A stretch of 64,000 bases of DNA. Origin: JANSWY01 sp965228955 (lineage in GTDB: Bacteria > Bacteroidota > Bacteroidia > Cytophagales > Cyclobacteriaceae). The notes below the pieces were generated by a model. That model had not been told where the DNA came from. It saw only the letters and a list, made by a program, of their open reading frames with translations, and did no database searches. A program made the translations under genes and the position numbers. The stretch's first letter is position 1; every line of letters begins with the position of its first letter. The stretch covers positions 2,790,001 to 2,854,000 of the forward strand of contig OZ245848.1 of assembly GCA_965228955.1 (NCBI GenBank), written 5' to 3'. Positions 54,601 through 63,700 of this stretch are shown here, piece by piece.

Positions 54601-56476
54601 TAACTCTTCAGATAATCTTGAAACCAGTGTCATATTTGATAGATACGGATTTAATTCAGACTACAGTAATGAAAATACTAGTTATGATGTCTCTTCACTG
54701 GCAGGAAATGCTACAGTTGCTTTCAGAATTGTGCTTCATGTAGATGCCGGATTCAGCAGTGGCTACAATGTAGATGGATTCATGGTTGATGATTTTGAAA
54801 TATCTGGTCCAACAAATGAGGCCAATGTGAACATTACCGAAAACTCTCCAGGGTCTACCCTATCTCTTGATGGTACGGATGATTATGCTTCACTAAGTAA
54901 CCTGGCCATAAATGAATCGTTCACCGCAGAACTTTGGATAAACCCTACATCAGCAAGTGATGGTCAAACGTTTCTTGCTAAACACGACGGTAGTGGAAAC
55001 GACATCTTTAAGATTGGATACAACAATGGAGGGATTGAAGTGGATATTAGAGGGACAACTACATCAGGAGGAACCCAAACAACTGGTATCCAACACCTCG
55101 CTGTTTCAGTGGATAAACTTACCGGTACAACTTCGCAAATAACAGTATACAGAGATGGTGATCAAGTATTCCAAAACACCATCAGTGAAGTCATTGGGGA
55201 TCCAGATGGCCTTGATTGGGTAGTTGGCCAGGATTGGGATGGAGTTGGAGTAGAATCTGATCATTTTACAGGAACAATAGATGAACTGAGAATTTGGAAC
55301 ACAGTTAGAACTGAAACTCAGATAAGAGCCAATAACTTTCTTGTTGTAGATGGCTTGGATACTGACCTTGTCGGTTATTGGCAGTTTAATGAAAATACTG
55401 GTTCAAGTACGCAAAATATCATTACAAGTAACCAAGGCACATTATCCAGTGCTACCTGGACAACTTCATCCGCTCCAATTGGTAAAGGAGCAAGCTATAG
55501 TGCTACCATCTCAGGAGACGGAAGTACAAGTTTTGGATCTATGTTGGACATAGACTTCAATGGTGTGTCCGGGTCATTTGATGTTTATGTCTTTGAAGTA
55601 GAAAATTCACCAATAGGAACACAGCCAGAAAGCGAATACACATTGAATGAGACAGTTAAGGACCCATACTTCATTATAAACACTTATGGTGCCGGTACAT
55701 TTTCGGATGCGAGTCTTACATTGACCTATGGTTCCGGCGCATTTACTGAAAGTGATGCATCGAGAGTTTATTTGATTAAGCGTGATAGCAAATCAAATGG
55801 AAGCTGGCCTACTACTATTGCGGCAACCTCTGTGAATACAGGAACTGGTGTAGCTGTTTTTGATAATGTTACTTCATTCAGTCAAACATTACTTGGTACA
55901 GGAGATGTTACTACACCAGTTGTTTGGGGAGAGTTTACCGGAGAAAGGGATAACAACTCCAATCTTTTAAAGTGGCAAACTCTGGCAGAAATCGACAATG
56001 AAAGATTTGAAATTCTTCGAAGTACTGATAGTAAATCGTGGGAAGTGATTGCAGAAGTGTATTCTAAAGCGGAAAATGGCAATAGCAATGAAACACTGTC
56101 TTATGATTACTCAGATGATACGTACTTAGGATCAGACATTGCTTACTACAGACTAAGACAAGTTGATTTTGACGGAAAATCTGAGTTAAGCTCAGTGGTT
56201 ACAATTGATCAAATCATTGAATCTGAAAGGAAAATTGACGTATTCCCAAACCCAGCTTCCACAAACATTAATTTAAATGTATATGTAACTCAGCGGGAGC
56301 TCATTAATTACTCAATTATCGATATTAATGGAAGGATATTTCACCAAAAGCAAGTGGAACTAAGTCAGGGGAATAATCAAATATCAATTGACATTAACTC
56401 CTGGAACAGAGGGATTTACTTTGTGAAATTCAGTAGCATTAGTTTTGAAGAAATCAAAAGGATTTTGATCAACTAA
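51608..56476 (+). CDS. T9SS-secreted sortilin/BNR-repeat, PKD, LamG surface protein
   Basis: 1,622 residues from GTG 51608; an in-frame stop at 51596 leaves no earlier start. N-terminal signal/anchor helix. Residues about 95-790 hold repeated BNR/sortilin-type motifs (STDGGDTWNQL, STDGGTSWTKV, STNGGTSWTTL, STDGGSNWTQI, TTDGGTTWTDV) that build a large beta-propeller. A PKD domain (SWSWDFGDGGTSTDENPSHTY) follows at about 810-880, then a jelly-roll region, a LamG/concanavalin-like domain (about 1085-1270) and a T9SS type A sorting domain at the end (VFPNPASTNINLNVYV...RGIYFVKF). Probably exported to or beyond the cell surface for adhesion or polymer binding. Proteolytic activity is not visible. 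Confidence 0.92.
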   Translation: MRKGIIIAIGTVALLSLYVKLQDNNNLSQIFSNIDPGSLDKRTRMDLAMQQEFERTKDPKLGYVPKNRLKEAYEIAEQKRAKQNASRAAISGVDWKERGPTNLGGRTRAILVDPNDGTNKTIFAAAVSGGLWKTTDITKENPDWASVDDFLENMAITTIAYDPTSTTTMYIGSGEGFFNVDAVQGNGIWKSTDGGDTWNQLSSTVTDNFSTCAGTGDCNFLYVNKIVVTSSGTVLAATRSRYTNRGGILRSTDGGTSWTKVLTGLSGTNACTSANYRQWASDIEIGADGDIYASFGIFDNNALYKSTDDGATWGSAIYTSACTEQRIELATAPSNADYIYALVQEDDASINKIMRSTNGGTSWTTLSNPSWFDQDCGAASTDFTRGQAWYDLTVAVDPNDEDVIYIGGVDLFKSTDGGSNWTQITNWAGNCDYAEVHADQHTIVYQPGSSDVIYFGNDGGVYVTENGTAASPTFTRKESGYVTAQFYSVAMNPTSKSPNFIGGTQDNGSNKITELGVASIVEVTGGDGGFAHIDQDNSNYQFTAFTNASISRSEDGGLTFTTLLSNSGGQFINPSDLGNTDNIFYGGFSAGSYFFSPDIEDASPSFFSSGTITEFNGGSVLHVSASQNTSELVFFGLDNGRVVRVNNAGSSPAGTNITGGSFPSGSVSCIAIEDGDDDHLLVTFSNYGVVSVWETTDGGTTWTDVEGDLPDMPVRWALFNPNNSDQALIATELGVWSTDNLNGSSTDWEPSNTGLANVRTDMLQIRSSDNLVVAASHGRGLFISDVFTVADADFVSDRNTIYAEASINFTDASYQATSWSWDFGDGGTSTDENPSHTYKRSGKYAVSLTINSGADTETKTDYIHVLPNIATPFSASDGGNFETNTDYFGSDDVTGGINLWERGAPSAPLNTVNSGTNAWKTALSSDITQADYTCALYSPNFNFTNAGTYTLSFRKSMESAFTNAPIGVNVQYSLDNGENWTRLGTDDGSGTNWYDKGPNSSDNLETSVIFDRYGFNSDYSNENTSYDVSSLAGNATVAFRIVLHVDAGFSSGYNVDGFMVDDFEISGPTNEANVNITENSPGSTLSLDGTDDYASLSNLAINESFTAELWINPTSASDGQTFLAKHDGSGNDIFKIGYNNGGIEVDIRGTTTSGGTQTTGIQHLAVSVDKLTGTTSQITVYRDGDQVFQNTISEVIGDPDGLDWVVGQDWDGVGVESDHFTGTIDELRIWNTVRTETQIRANNFLVVDGLDTDLVGYWQFNENTGSSTQNIITSNQGTLSSATWTTSSAPIGKGASYSATISGDGSTSFGSMLDIDFNGVSGSFDVYVFEVENSPIGTQPESEYTLNETVKDPYFIINTYGAGTFSDASLTLTYGSGAFTESDASRVYLIKRDSKSNGSWPTTIAATSVNTGTGVAVFDNVTSFSQTLLGTGDVTTPVVWGEFTGERDNNSNLLKWQTLAEIDNERFEILRSTDSKSWEVIAEVYSKAENGNSNETLSYDYSDDTYLGSDIAYYRLRQVDFDGKSELSSVVTIDQIIESERKIDVFPNPASTNINLNVYVTQRELINYSIIDINGRIFHQKQVELSQGNNQISIDINSWNRGIYFVKFSSISFEEIKRILIN

Positions 56477-57351
56477 TTCTTCAATTTACCAAATCCATGT
56501 ACCAGCTGTTTCCAAAAGGATTTAGGAAACTTGTCAAGGTCTGAGAAACCCAATTTAATATCTCTACCATCATGTGGGATATAATTGGTTCTGAAGAGGT
56601 AGTCCCAGATGCTAAGGGTAATACCAAAATTAACTCCATATGGTCTCTCTTTTGGTATGTCCATGGCATGATGCCAAATGTGCATTTGTGGATTATTGAA
56701 TAGGTATTTTAGTGGTCCCAAAGGAATCTTAAAGTTGGAATGATTAAAGTGTCCTACAGCAAGAGTGAAAATATGAATAATGAAAAAATCTCTTAGACCA
56801 ATTCCAATAAGCGCTAAAGGAATATATTCAATGGTACGGTAAACCACATTTTCCATCCAATGATATCTTAAATGTGCAGCAAATCCCATTTGTTCAACTG
56901 AATGATGAACTTTATGAAATTCCCAAAGTCTTGGTACTCTGTGCAGTAATCGATGCACCCACCATTGTACAAAGTCTCTCACCAGAAACCCTAGCAACAA
57001 GTGGCTCCATGTCGGCCATTTCATTACTTCAAAGGCCACCAGGTTGTTAATCCCAATTGCTGCTAAACCATCCTTGAATAAATTGACAACCACATCGGAA
57101 GCTGCATTGTAAATGATCAAAGAGAATAGAAAGAAATTAAAAAACATATAAAAGAAGTCAAGCCAAAAGTCCTTTCTGAATCTCGCCTGATTGGTCCTCC
57201 ATGGTTTTAAAATTTCTAATAGAAAGAAAAATAACGAAACTCCAATAAGCCAATAAAAGTAGTTCTGAATTCCAGGGTGAGTAATTTCATTCCAAAAATA
57301 TCTGGCATAGCCAGCATAACCATCTACAAAAACCTTCCAGTATTTCTCCAT
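56473..57351 (-). CDS. Sterol desaturase/fatty acid hydroxylase-family membrane protein
   Basis: About 292 residues from ATG 57351. It has four or more TM helices and the di-iron histidine motifs HRLLHRVPRLWEFHKVHH and HIWHHAMD, with HFNHSN between. Such enzymes hydroxylate or desaturate lipids using O2. The last bases overlap the end of the convergent surface-protein gene by 4. It starts 7 bases after the cytochrome gene, so it may be co-transcribed with the sulfite-dehydrogenase-like pair. Confidence 0.92.
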   Translation of the reverse strand: MEKYWKVFVDGYAGYARYFWNEITHPGIQNYFYWLIGVSLFFFLLEILKPWRTNQARFRKDFWLDFFYMFFNFFLFSLIIYNAASDVVVNLFKDGLAAIGINNLVAFEVMKWPTWSHLLLGFLVRDFVQWWVHRLLHRVPRLWEFHKVHHSVEQMGFAAHLRYHWMENVVYRTIEYIPLALIGIGLRDFFIIHIFTLAVGHFNHSNFKIPLGPLKYLFNNPQMHIWHHAMDIPKERPYGVNFGITLSIWDYLFRTNYIPHDGRDIKLGFSDLDKFPKSFWKQLVHGFGKLKN

Positions 57352-57358
57352 CAATATT

Positions 57359-57793
57359 CTAATCTTCCAACTCGTACCATTCTATATTCTTCAATGCCTG
57401 TCTTCTTCCTTTCGCCTCAGGTGCATAGTATTTCTCCAAATAATCAAGAATCACAACCTCATTATCTCCCAACTGCCACAGGTTCTGCGTTTCCTGCATC
57501 CATCTTATCATGTTTTGCCATCCCTCCCGGGTAGCTCTGTTTTGTGTGATCAATTTTGCAGAATGACACACTGTACAGTTGGTAGCTACAACTTCTCTAC
57601 CCTCTCCTTCCACTAAGCCATCTACATCAGGTTTTACAACCTCCGTTTTTGATACAACATCAGTGTTCTCATATGGTTCAATGTAAACTGCATAAATTAA
57701 TATTAAACCAGCAAAGACTATCAAACCGAGAACAGTATATATGACTGATAGCAATTTCCTGACTAATTCTAACGGATTTGAACTCTCACTCAT
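57359..57793 (-). CDS. Membrane-anchored c-type cytochrome subunit
   Basis: 144 residues from ATG 57793, whose A is shared with the stop of the upstream molybdoenzyme (TGATG). One TM helix (about 13-37) anchors a periplasmic haem domain with C73-x-x-C76-H77. The following W..M/I..WMQ and ILDYLEKYYAP pattern fits SorB-like cytochromes of sulfite dehydrogenases. It should accept electrons from the molybdoenzyme encoded just before it. A longer open frame upstream lies inside the preceding gene and is rejected. Confidence 0.88.
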   Translation of the reverse strand: MSESSNPLELVRKLLSVIYTVLGLIVFAGLILIYAVYIEPYENTDVVSKTEVVKPDVDGLVEGEGREVVATNCTVCHSAKLITQNRATREGWQNMIRWMQETQNLWQLGDNEVVILDYLEKYYAPEAKGRRQALKNIEWYELED

Positions 57794-59016
57794 CAGACAA
57801 CTTTTATTGCTATTCTGTGACAAGCATTGTTTAAATATCCTTTTGGGTTCCAACCAGGAAGAATCATAGGCTGCTTTTTACCATTCTGGTCTTTGGCTCT
57901 TGCCCATACTTCATAGTATCCCGTTTTTGGGAAATTGATCTGTGCAGAAAAATGCTGCCAAGCCAATCTGTTTGATGCATTTTTTAAACTACAAGTCTGC
58001 CATGTGGCACCAAAGTCAATCGAATACTCAACTGATTGCACATTCAATTCACCTGCCCAGGCATGTCCTCTAATATCTAATTCCCGACCTTCTTTAATGA
58101 TAGCTCCACTTTTAGGATAAGTTATAATGGACTTCACAGGCATTGACTCTATAATGCACATATCATCATTAGAAACTTCTGCTCCTGGAGCTACCGGATC
58201 ACAAGGGACTCTGTAGGCCTGTCCAGTCATTTTAGTGCCATCATGCACCTGATCACGCACAACAATTTTATCAATCCATTTGCCAGAGGCAGAAGCAGGA
58301 TAACCACCAGCAACAAGTCTCAATGGATACCCATGTGCCAATGGAATTGCCTCACCATTCATTTCATAAGCAATTAATGTCTCTTCTAACATTGCTTTTT
58401 CAATTGGCACTCCTCTTGAAATTGGATACTTATTGGGGTCACCGCTAAGATGGGTGTCCTTACCGTAATAACCGATGTAAACGGCATTATCTTTAATTCC
58501 TACATCATCAAGCAAGTCCTTCAGCCGTAATCCAGTCCAATTTGCACACGAAACTGCTCCGATAGTCCATTGATTACCTTTTGCCGGAGGATCAAACTCT
58601 GAGCGACCATTACCTGCACATTCCAAAGTAAGCTGATAGGTATACTTGTTAAACTTAGTTTTCAATTCTTGTAAAGTGTATGTCTTTTCTTGCGAAACAG
58701 ACTCACCCGCAATAGTCAGAGTCCAGGAAGACTCATCAATATCAGCTGGGATTTTACCATTGCATCTAATAAACATCTTTGAAGCTGGCGTAATCTCATC
58801 ATCCAGCAAATGAGCCTGAGCTTCCATGTTCCACGGACGGTCATTCAACAAAACCATTTCTGGTTCTTTTGAAAAGAGTTTATACGGATCCTGTTCTTGA
58901 AATGCTACTGGCATGTATCCAAAAGGCATGCTTTTAGCAAAAGCCAATTCAGTACCTAAAGCAGCTGCCATTGTAGCAAGTGAGGCGTTTTTGAGAAACT
59001 TTCTTCTTTGATTCAC
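57793..59016 (-). CDS. Sulfite-dehydrogenase-like molybdopterin enzyme (sulfite oxidase family), Tat-exported
   Basis: 407 residues from GTG 59016. The N-terminus has a twin-arginine signal (NQRRKFLKNASLATMAAA). The Moco domain has Cys133 in LECAGNGRSEF, the expected molybdenum ligand, followed by WTIGAVSCANWTGLRLKDLL and HGYPLRLVAGGYPA. The C-terminal dimerisation domain starts near 290 (Ig-like; SVEYSIDFGATWQ). It oxidises sulfite or a related substrate in the periplasm and passes electrons to the cytochrome encoded next. Whether the substrate is sulfite cannot be settled from sequence; SoxC-like or other sulfur or organic substrates are alternatives. Confidence 0.88.
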   Translation of the reverse strand: MNQRRKFLKNASLATMAAALGTELAFAKSMPFGYMPVAFQEQDPYKLFSKEPEMVLLNDRPWNMEAQAHLLDDEITPASKMFIRCNGKIPADIDESSWTLTIAGESVSQEKTYTLQELKTKFNKYTYQLTLECAGNGRSEFDPPAKGNQWTIGAVSCANWTGLRLKDLLDDVGIKDNAVYIGYYGKDTHLSGDPNKYPISRGVPIEKAMLEETLIAYEMNGEAIPLAHGYPLRLVAGGYPASASGKWIDKIVVRDQVHDGTKMTGQAYRVPCDPVAPGAEVSNDDMCIIESMPVKSIITYPKSGAIIKEGRELDIRGHAWAGELNVQSVEYSIDFGATWQTCSLKNASNRLAWQHFSAQINFPKTGYYEVWARAKDQNGKKQPMILPGWNPKGYLNNACHRIAIKVV

Positions 59017-59160
59017 TACTTGTTCTTTTACACGAGTCCTAATTTATATATATTCAGTATTAGTTGCACATACATAGAGTGAAGAACCGTTTTTTAGGAT
59101 AATTTCTTGATTTTTTATGAATTTATTGTGATATTCGAATCACTTTACACCAAAACAGAC

Positions 59161-59748
59161 ATGAAATACACAATTCTAACCGTGCTGCTATTCTCAGTAG
59201 CATTATTTCCAGCTCATTCTCAAATCTCGAATTCTGTTAAATCTACTTTTGAAGTAAAAATTGTGGATGGAATATGTTCATTCAATGGTATCAGTATTGG
59301 AAATAAGTTATCCGACGTTGAAAAGGCATTTGGAAAAACTGCATTGGTATCACAGGAAGATGATGATGATCCAAAGTTTTATTTTTATCCGGATTACGGA
59401 ATAAAATTAGCTTTTGAAGGCGAATATGTCAGAAGTATTTTCCTATACCCTATTGCTGGATCAGTAATGGGAGATATTTCCAAATTCCACATTTTCTCAA
59501 GGAATCAGAGCGAATGGAAGTATAAATCCATGTCCATGAAAGCTGCTAAACCACAGGATGTCATGCAATTATTTGGTACTGAAAATATGAATACAAGAAT
59601 TGGCAGTGGTATAACCAGTGCTATTAGCAATAACGTTATGGGTTATAAAGTTGTAAATTCTGGAGGTACCCAAGAACTAATCTTTTATTACGATGGTTCT
59701 AAGGACGATACTTTGGAGCACATTGCGAACAGATTAGGTAAATCGTAG
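59161..59748 (+). CDS. Secreted protein of unknown function
   Basis: 195 residues from ATG 59161, selected because it begins a good signal peptide (MKYTILTVLLFSVALFPAHS); the ATG at 59107 would add an unlikely 18 residues. The mature part begins near QISNS and contains FNGISIGNKLSDVEKAFGK, like small proteins that use a G-x-S-x-x-x-V helix after a strand. No Cys except one at the N-terminal side. Family not recognised. Confidence 0.7.
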   Translation: MKYTILTVLLFSVALFPAHSQISNSVKSTFEVKIVDGICSFNGISIGNKLSDVEKAFGKTALVSQEDDDDPKFYFYPDYGIKLAFEGEYVRSIFLYPIAGSVMGDISKFHIFSRNQSEWKYKSMSMKAAKPQDVMQLFGTENMNTRIGSGITSAISNNVMGYKVVNSGGTQELIFYYDGSKDDTLEHIANRLGKS

Positions 59749-59982
59749 TTTCATTAGAAATTTGGTAAGCAATCGAGCCAAACGCCCATAAATTGGGCAG
59801 ATTTTTGGAATAGATCGAGGCATGGTTGCGAAAAACTTTCTAAGTTTGTCATATCTGAGCGCATTTGTACCACTTAGGAAAACGAATCATCTAATTTAAC
59901 GTATCACCACAGTGTAGATTCACTGTTAGGGTCCACAAACAATTTAAGCAAAACAATAGTTGCAAAAGTACAAAGTACAAAA

Positions 59983-60594
59983 ATGGATAATCTGAGTAAC
60001 CTTCAATTCGAAATTATCAACGAGTTAGTTGATGAAGCATTGGCACAGTCTGTCGCTTCCATGAAGGATATGCTCAATATCCGAATGCGTAAGGAGTATG
60101 TTAACTTTGGTTTAGGGCCTCTTAAAAGAATACAAGAACTGGATACTTTGGGAAGATTCAAAGTACATGTAATCAAAGTGAACTTTAACGGTGAACTGAA
60201 AGGGGCGTTTTACTTTGTAATCAATGCGTATGAAGTGGGCACAATTAACAGAGCTTGCCTTCCTGAAAGTGTCACCTCTGTCCTATCTGCCGCTAACAAG
60301 GAAATGAAAATTGACTTTATCCTTGAAATTGAAAATATCATAGCTGCCTTATCAATTACTCAAATATCCGATCTTTTAGGAGTGCAGATACTAGGAGAAG
60401 TTCCAAAGGCGCAGGTTTTAAGAGGCGAAGAAGTAAACGATTATTTTAGAGAGGAGAACCTAAATAATAAAACAGCATTTCACTTACGAGCTGTACTAGC
60501 GGGATCCGATTTAGATATATCTCCCTATTTCATTTGGATGATGGATCAGGATTTTGTGGATAAACTAAAAGAAAACATAGTTGAGCCTAATTAA
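59983..60594 (+). CDS. CheC-like phosphatase-family protein (copy 3)
   Basis: 203 residues. It is a more distant relative of the proteins at 6395 and 18653, with the same plan: N-terminal helix LVDEALAQSVASMKDML, a strand giving NGELKGAFYFV, the active helix D-x-x-x-E-I-E-N followed by 22 residues and P (GEVP), and the end YFIWMMDQDFVDKLKE. Here the Asp four before the Glu is present, so this copy fits the full (D/S)x3ExxN(x22)P signature. There is no CheY adjacent; the next gene is a TPR hybrid kinase with a receiver. Confidence 0.75.
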   Translation: MDNLSNLQFEIINELVDEALAQSVASMKDMLNIRMRKEYVNFGLGPLKRIQELDTLGRFKVHVIKVNFNGELKGAFYFVINAYEVGTINRACLPESVTSVLSAANKEMKIDFILEIENIIAALSITQISDLLGVQILGEVPKAQVLRGEEVNDYFREENLNNKTAFHLRAVLAGSDLDISPYFIWMMDQDFVDKLKENIVEPN

Positions 60595-60740
60595 CTGGTT
60601 GACAATTTCCATATCTTAAAATCATTGTACATCTTTAATCCGATTTTAGCCACCTGAAGTAATTCAGGACTTACCACACACTTCCTTCCGGGACACACTG
60701 ATTAACTTTTTGAATCAAAACACTTTAAATGCATACCGCT

Positions 60741-63700
60741 ATGCAAAGGAACATACTATGTGCATTGCTATTAGTATTTTTAATATCCAATACATCTTTA
60801 GGGCAAACCAAAAGCCTGGATAGTCTTCACACTGTACTTGAATCTGTCTCTGGTAAGGAAAAAGTGAATACGCTTCTAGTTCTAAATCGCGACCTAAAAA
60901 GAAGTGATCCAGCGAAAGCCCTACAATATGCGAATCAAGCACTTGCCATAGCCAAGAGTTTAGAGGACAAATATTTGATCGCAGATGCCCTGGAACATCG
61001 GGCGGTATCCCTGCTTGATTTCGTAAAATTTGACAGTGCAGAGATAGCTGTCAGGAAAGCAGAATCGCTTTTGAATGAATTAGGTGATAACTCAAAAGAA
61101 GGCCGTATACAGAACTTATATGGGAATCTGTATGTCGATCAGGGTGATTTCGATAAAGGGATATATCATTATCATAAAAGCCTGAAAGCCCATGAGCGTA
61201 ACAACAATAAAGACGGAATTAGCACCGCTTATAATAACCTTGGCTTTGCATTAAGCAGACAAGGGAAGTATGATTCCTCCAACTATTACCATTATAAAAG
61301 TCTGGATATCAACCGAGAGTTGAATAACTATAACTCTATCGCATACTCGTACTATAATTTAGGTGTCAATTTTGACATGTCGGGAGACTTTGATCAGTCC
61401 TTAGAAAACTTTGTAGCTGGACTCAATATATTCGACAGCCTGGGGAACAAAAGAATGGTAGGATCTTCTTACAATAGTCTTGGAATAATCTATACCGGAC
61501 AAGGACTTTACGATAAAGCGCTGGAGTATCATAAGAAGAACCTCAAGATCAAGTTGGAAGTAGAGAACAAAAGAGGAATTGGTTTTAGCTACGCCAATAT
61601 CGCTACAATTTATGAAAGCCTGCAGCAATATGACACAGCCATTTTCTATCATCATAAAAGTTTGGATATCAGGAAAAAAATGGGTGATAAATTTAGTCTT
61701 GCTGCAGCCTATCATAATCTCGGCAGAAGTTATCACAGGAGTGGCCAATTCTTAAAGAGCAAAGAATTCTATGAGAAAGCAATACCATTGATGGAGGAAA
61801 TGGGAAACAAAAGAGGGCTTACTTCTACTTCTCTAGGGTATGGAAGTCTGGCGCTTGATATGGGATCTAATGAAACCGCTCTGAAATATGCTAACCAGGC
61901 TGAGGTACTGGCTGTGGAAATCGGCGCAAAGAAATTGCAAGTCGAATCTTATGAGTTGCTAGCAAACATCCATGAAAAAAGGAAAAGTTATGCTAATGCC
62001 AATGAGTATAGAAAAAGATATTCGATGCTCAATGACAGTCTTTATAATGCAGAGAAAGACGAAATAATAGCCCGTATCACGAGTCAGTACGAAACTGCTA
62101 AAAAAGATCAGGAACTTGCTGAACAAACTTTGAGAATGGATCAGCAGGAAGCAAATATAAGTAACCAGAGGCTGCTCATTATAATACTCATTTCCGGACT
62201 TATTGCTTCTTTAATTATTGGATTACTAGTTTTTAATAGATATAAGTTAAAACAGAACAATAAAGCTCTTAAGAAAGAAAATGAGTCCATCAAAGTAGAG
62301 CGCAACCTACAATTACGAAAGAAGGCAGATGACATCATCAATTACTTTGCTACGTCCCTCTATGGTAAAAATTCAGTGGATGAAATTCTTTGGGATGTAG
62401 TGAACAATTGTATCTCACAACTGGACTTTGAGGATTGTGTCATCTATTTACTGGATGAAGAAAGAAATGTACTTGTTCAAAAAGCTGCATATGGTGATAA
62501 AAGCAAGCTCGATGATCAGGTTTTAAGTCCAATTGATATTCCAATTGGTGATGGAATAGTGGGATATGTCGCTAAAACGGGTGTTGCTGAAATTATCCAT
62601 GATACCACAAAGGACACCAGATACATTGTAGACGATCAAAGCAGGCTATCTGAAATTGCTGTTCCAATTATGCAACAAGGCAGGGTAATCGGTGTGATTG
62701 ATTCAGAACATGCGGAAGCCAATTTCTACACAGAGTTTCATTTGCAAGCGTTGACTACAATTGCATCAATCTGTGGAAGTAAAATAGCTCAAACTCAAGC
62801 AGACCTAGAATCTGAAATCGCTAAAATCGCAAAACTAGAAGCCGATCAAATAAAAGCGCTGGATCAATTAAAATCCCAATTTTTTGCCAACATATCCCAT
62901 GAATTTAGAACGCCATTGAATTTGATATTAGGCCCATTGAGAAAAGATAGAACCGAACTATCGGAAGAAGATCTAAAGATGATGGAGCGAAATGGTTGGA
63001 AGCTTCTCAACTTAGTAAACCAACTCCTAGATCTGGCAAAACTGGAAGTTGGGAAATTGCAACTGAATGAATCCAATATTGATATAAACGCCCACCTTAA
63101 GTTATCCGCAAGTCATTTCTCTTCAATGGCTCAGGTTAGGCAAATAGAATATCTGGTAGACGTTTCTGAAGAGATAAACGCTATCAAAATAGATGAAGAC
63201 AAATTAGATAAGATCATTTATAACCTTCTTTCAAACGCTATCAAGTTTAGCAGCGCCGGAGATACTATAATCTTTAAAAGCTCAATTAATGATCAGAGCC
63301 TTGCAATCGAAGTTACGGATACTGGAGCAGGTATAGACCCCCAATCAGTTGACCGGATTTTCGATCGGTTTTATCAGGCTGATAGTTCGAAAACGCGGCG
63401 ATTTGAAGGAACAGGTATTGGACTATCACTGAGCAAGGAACTGACAGAGTTGATGGGTGGTACCATTACTTGTAGGAGTGAGCAAGGAAAGGGTTCATCA
63501 TTTTTTGTTACTATCCCAGTTGTTTCAGTAAGCGCAGATAGCATAGATCAAGTCCCTTCAACTGAAACATATCCTGGATTTAGTGATGAATTTGTTGATA
63601 CCAATTCTGAATCCGAAACTGAGACTAAAGATGGACTACCAATCATTCTTGTGGTTGAAGACAACAGTGATCTAAGAAAATACATGACGGATCATCTTTC

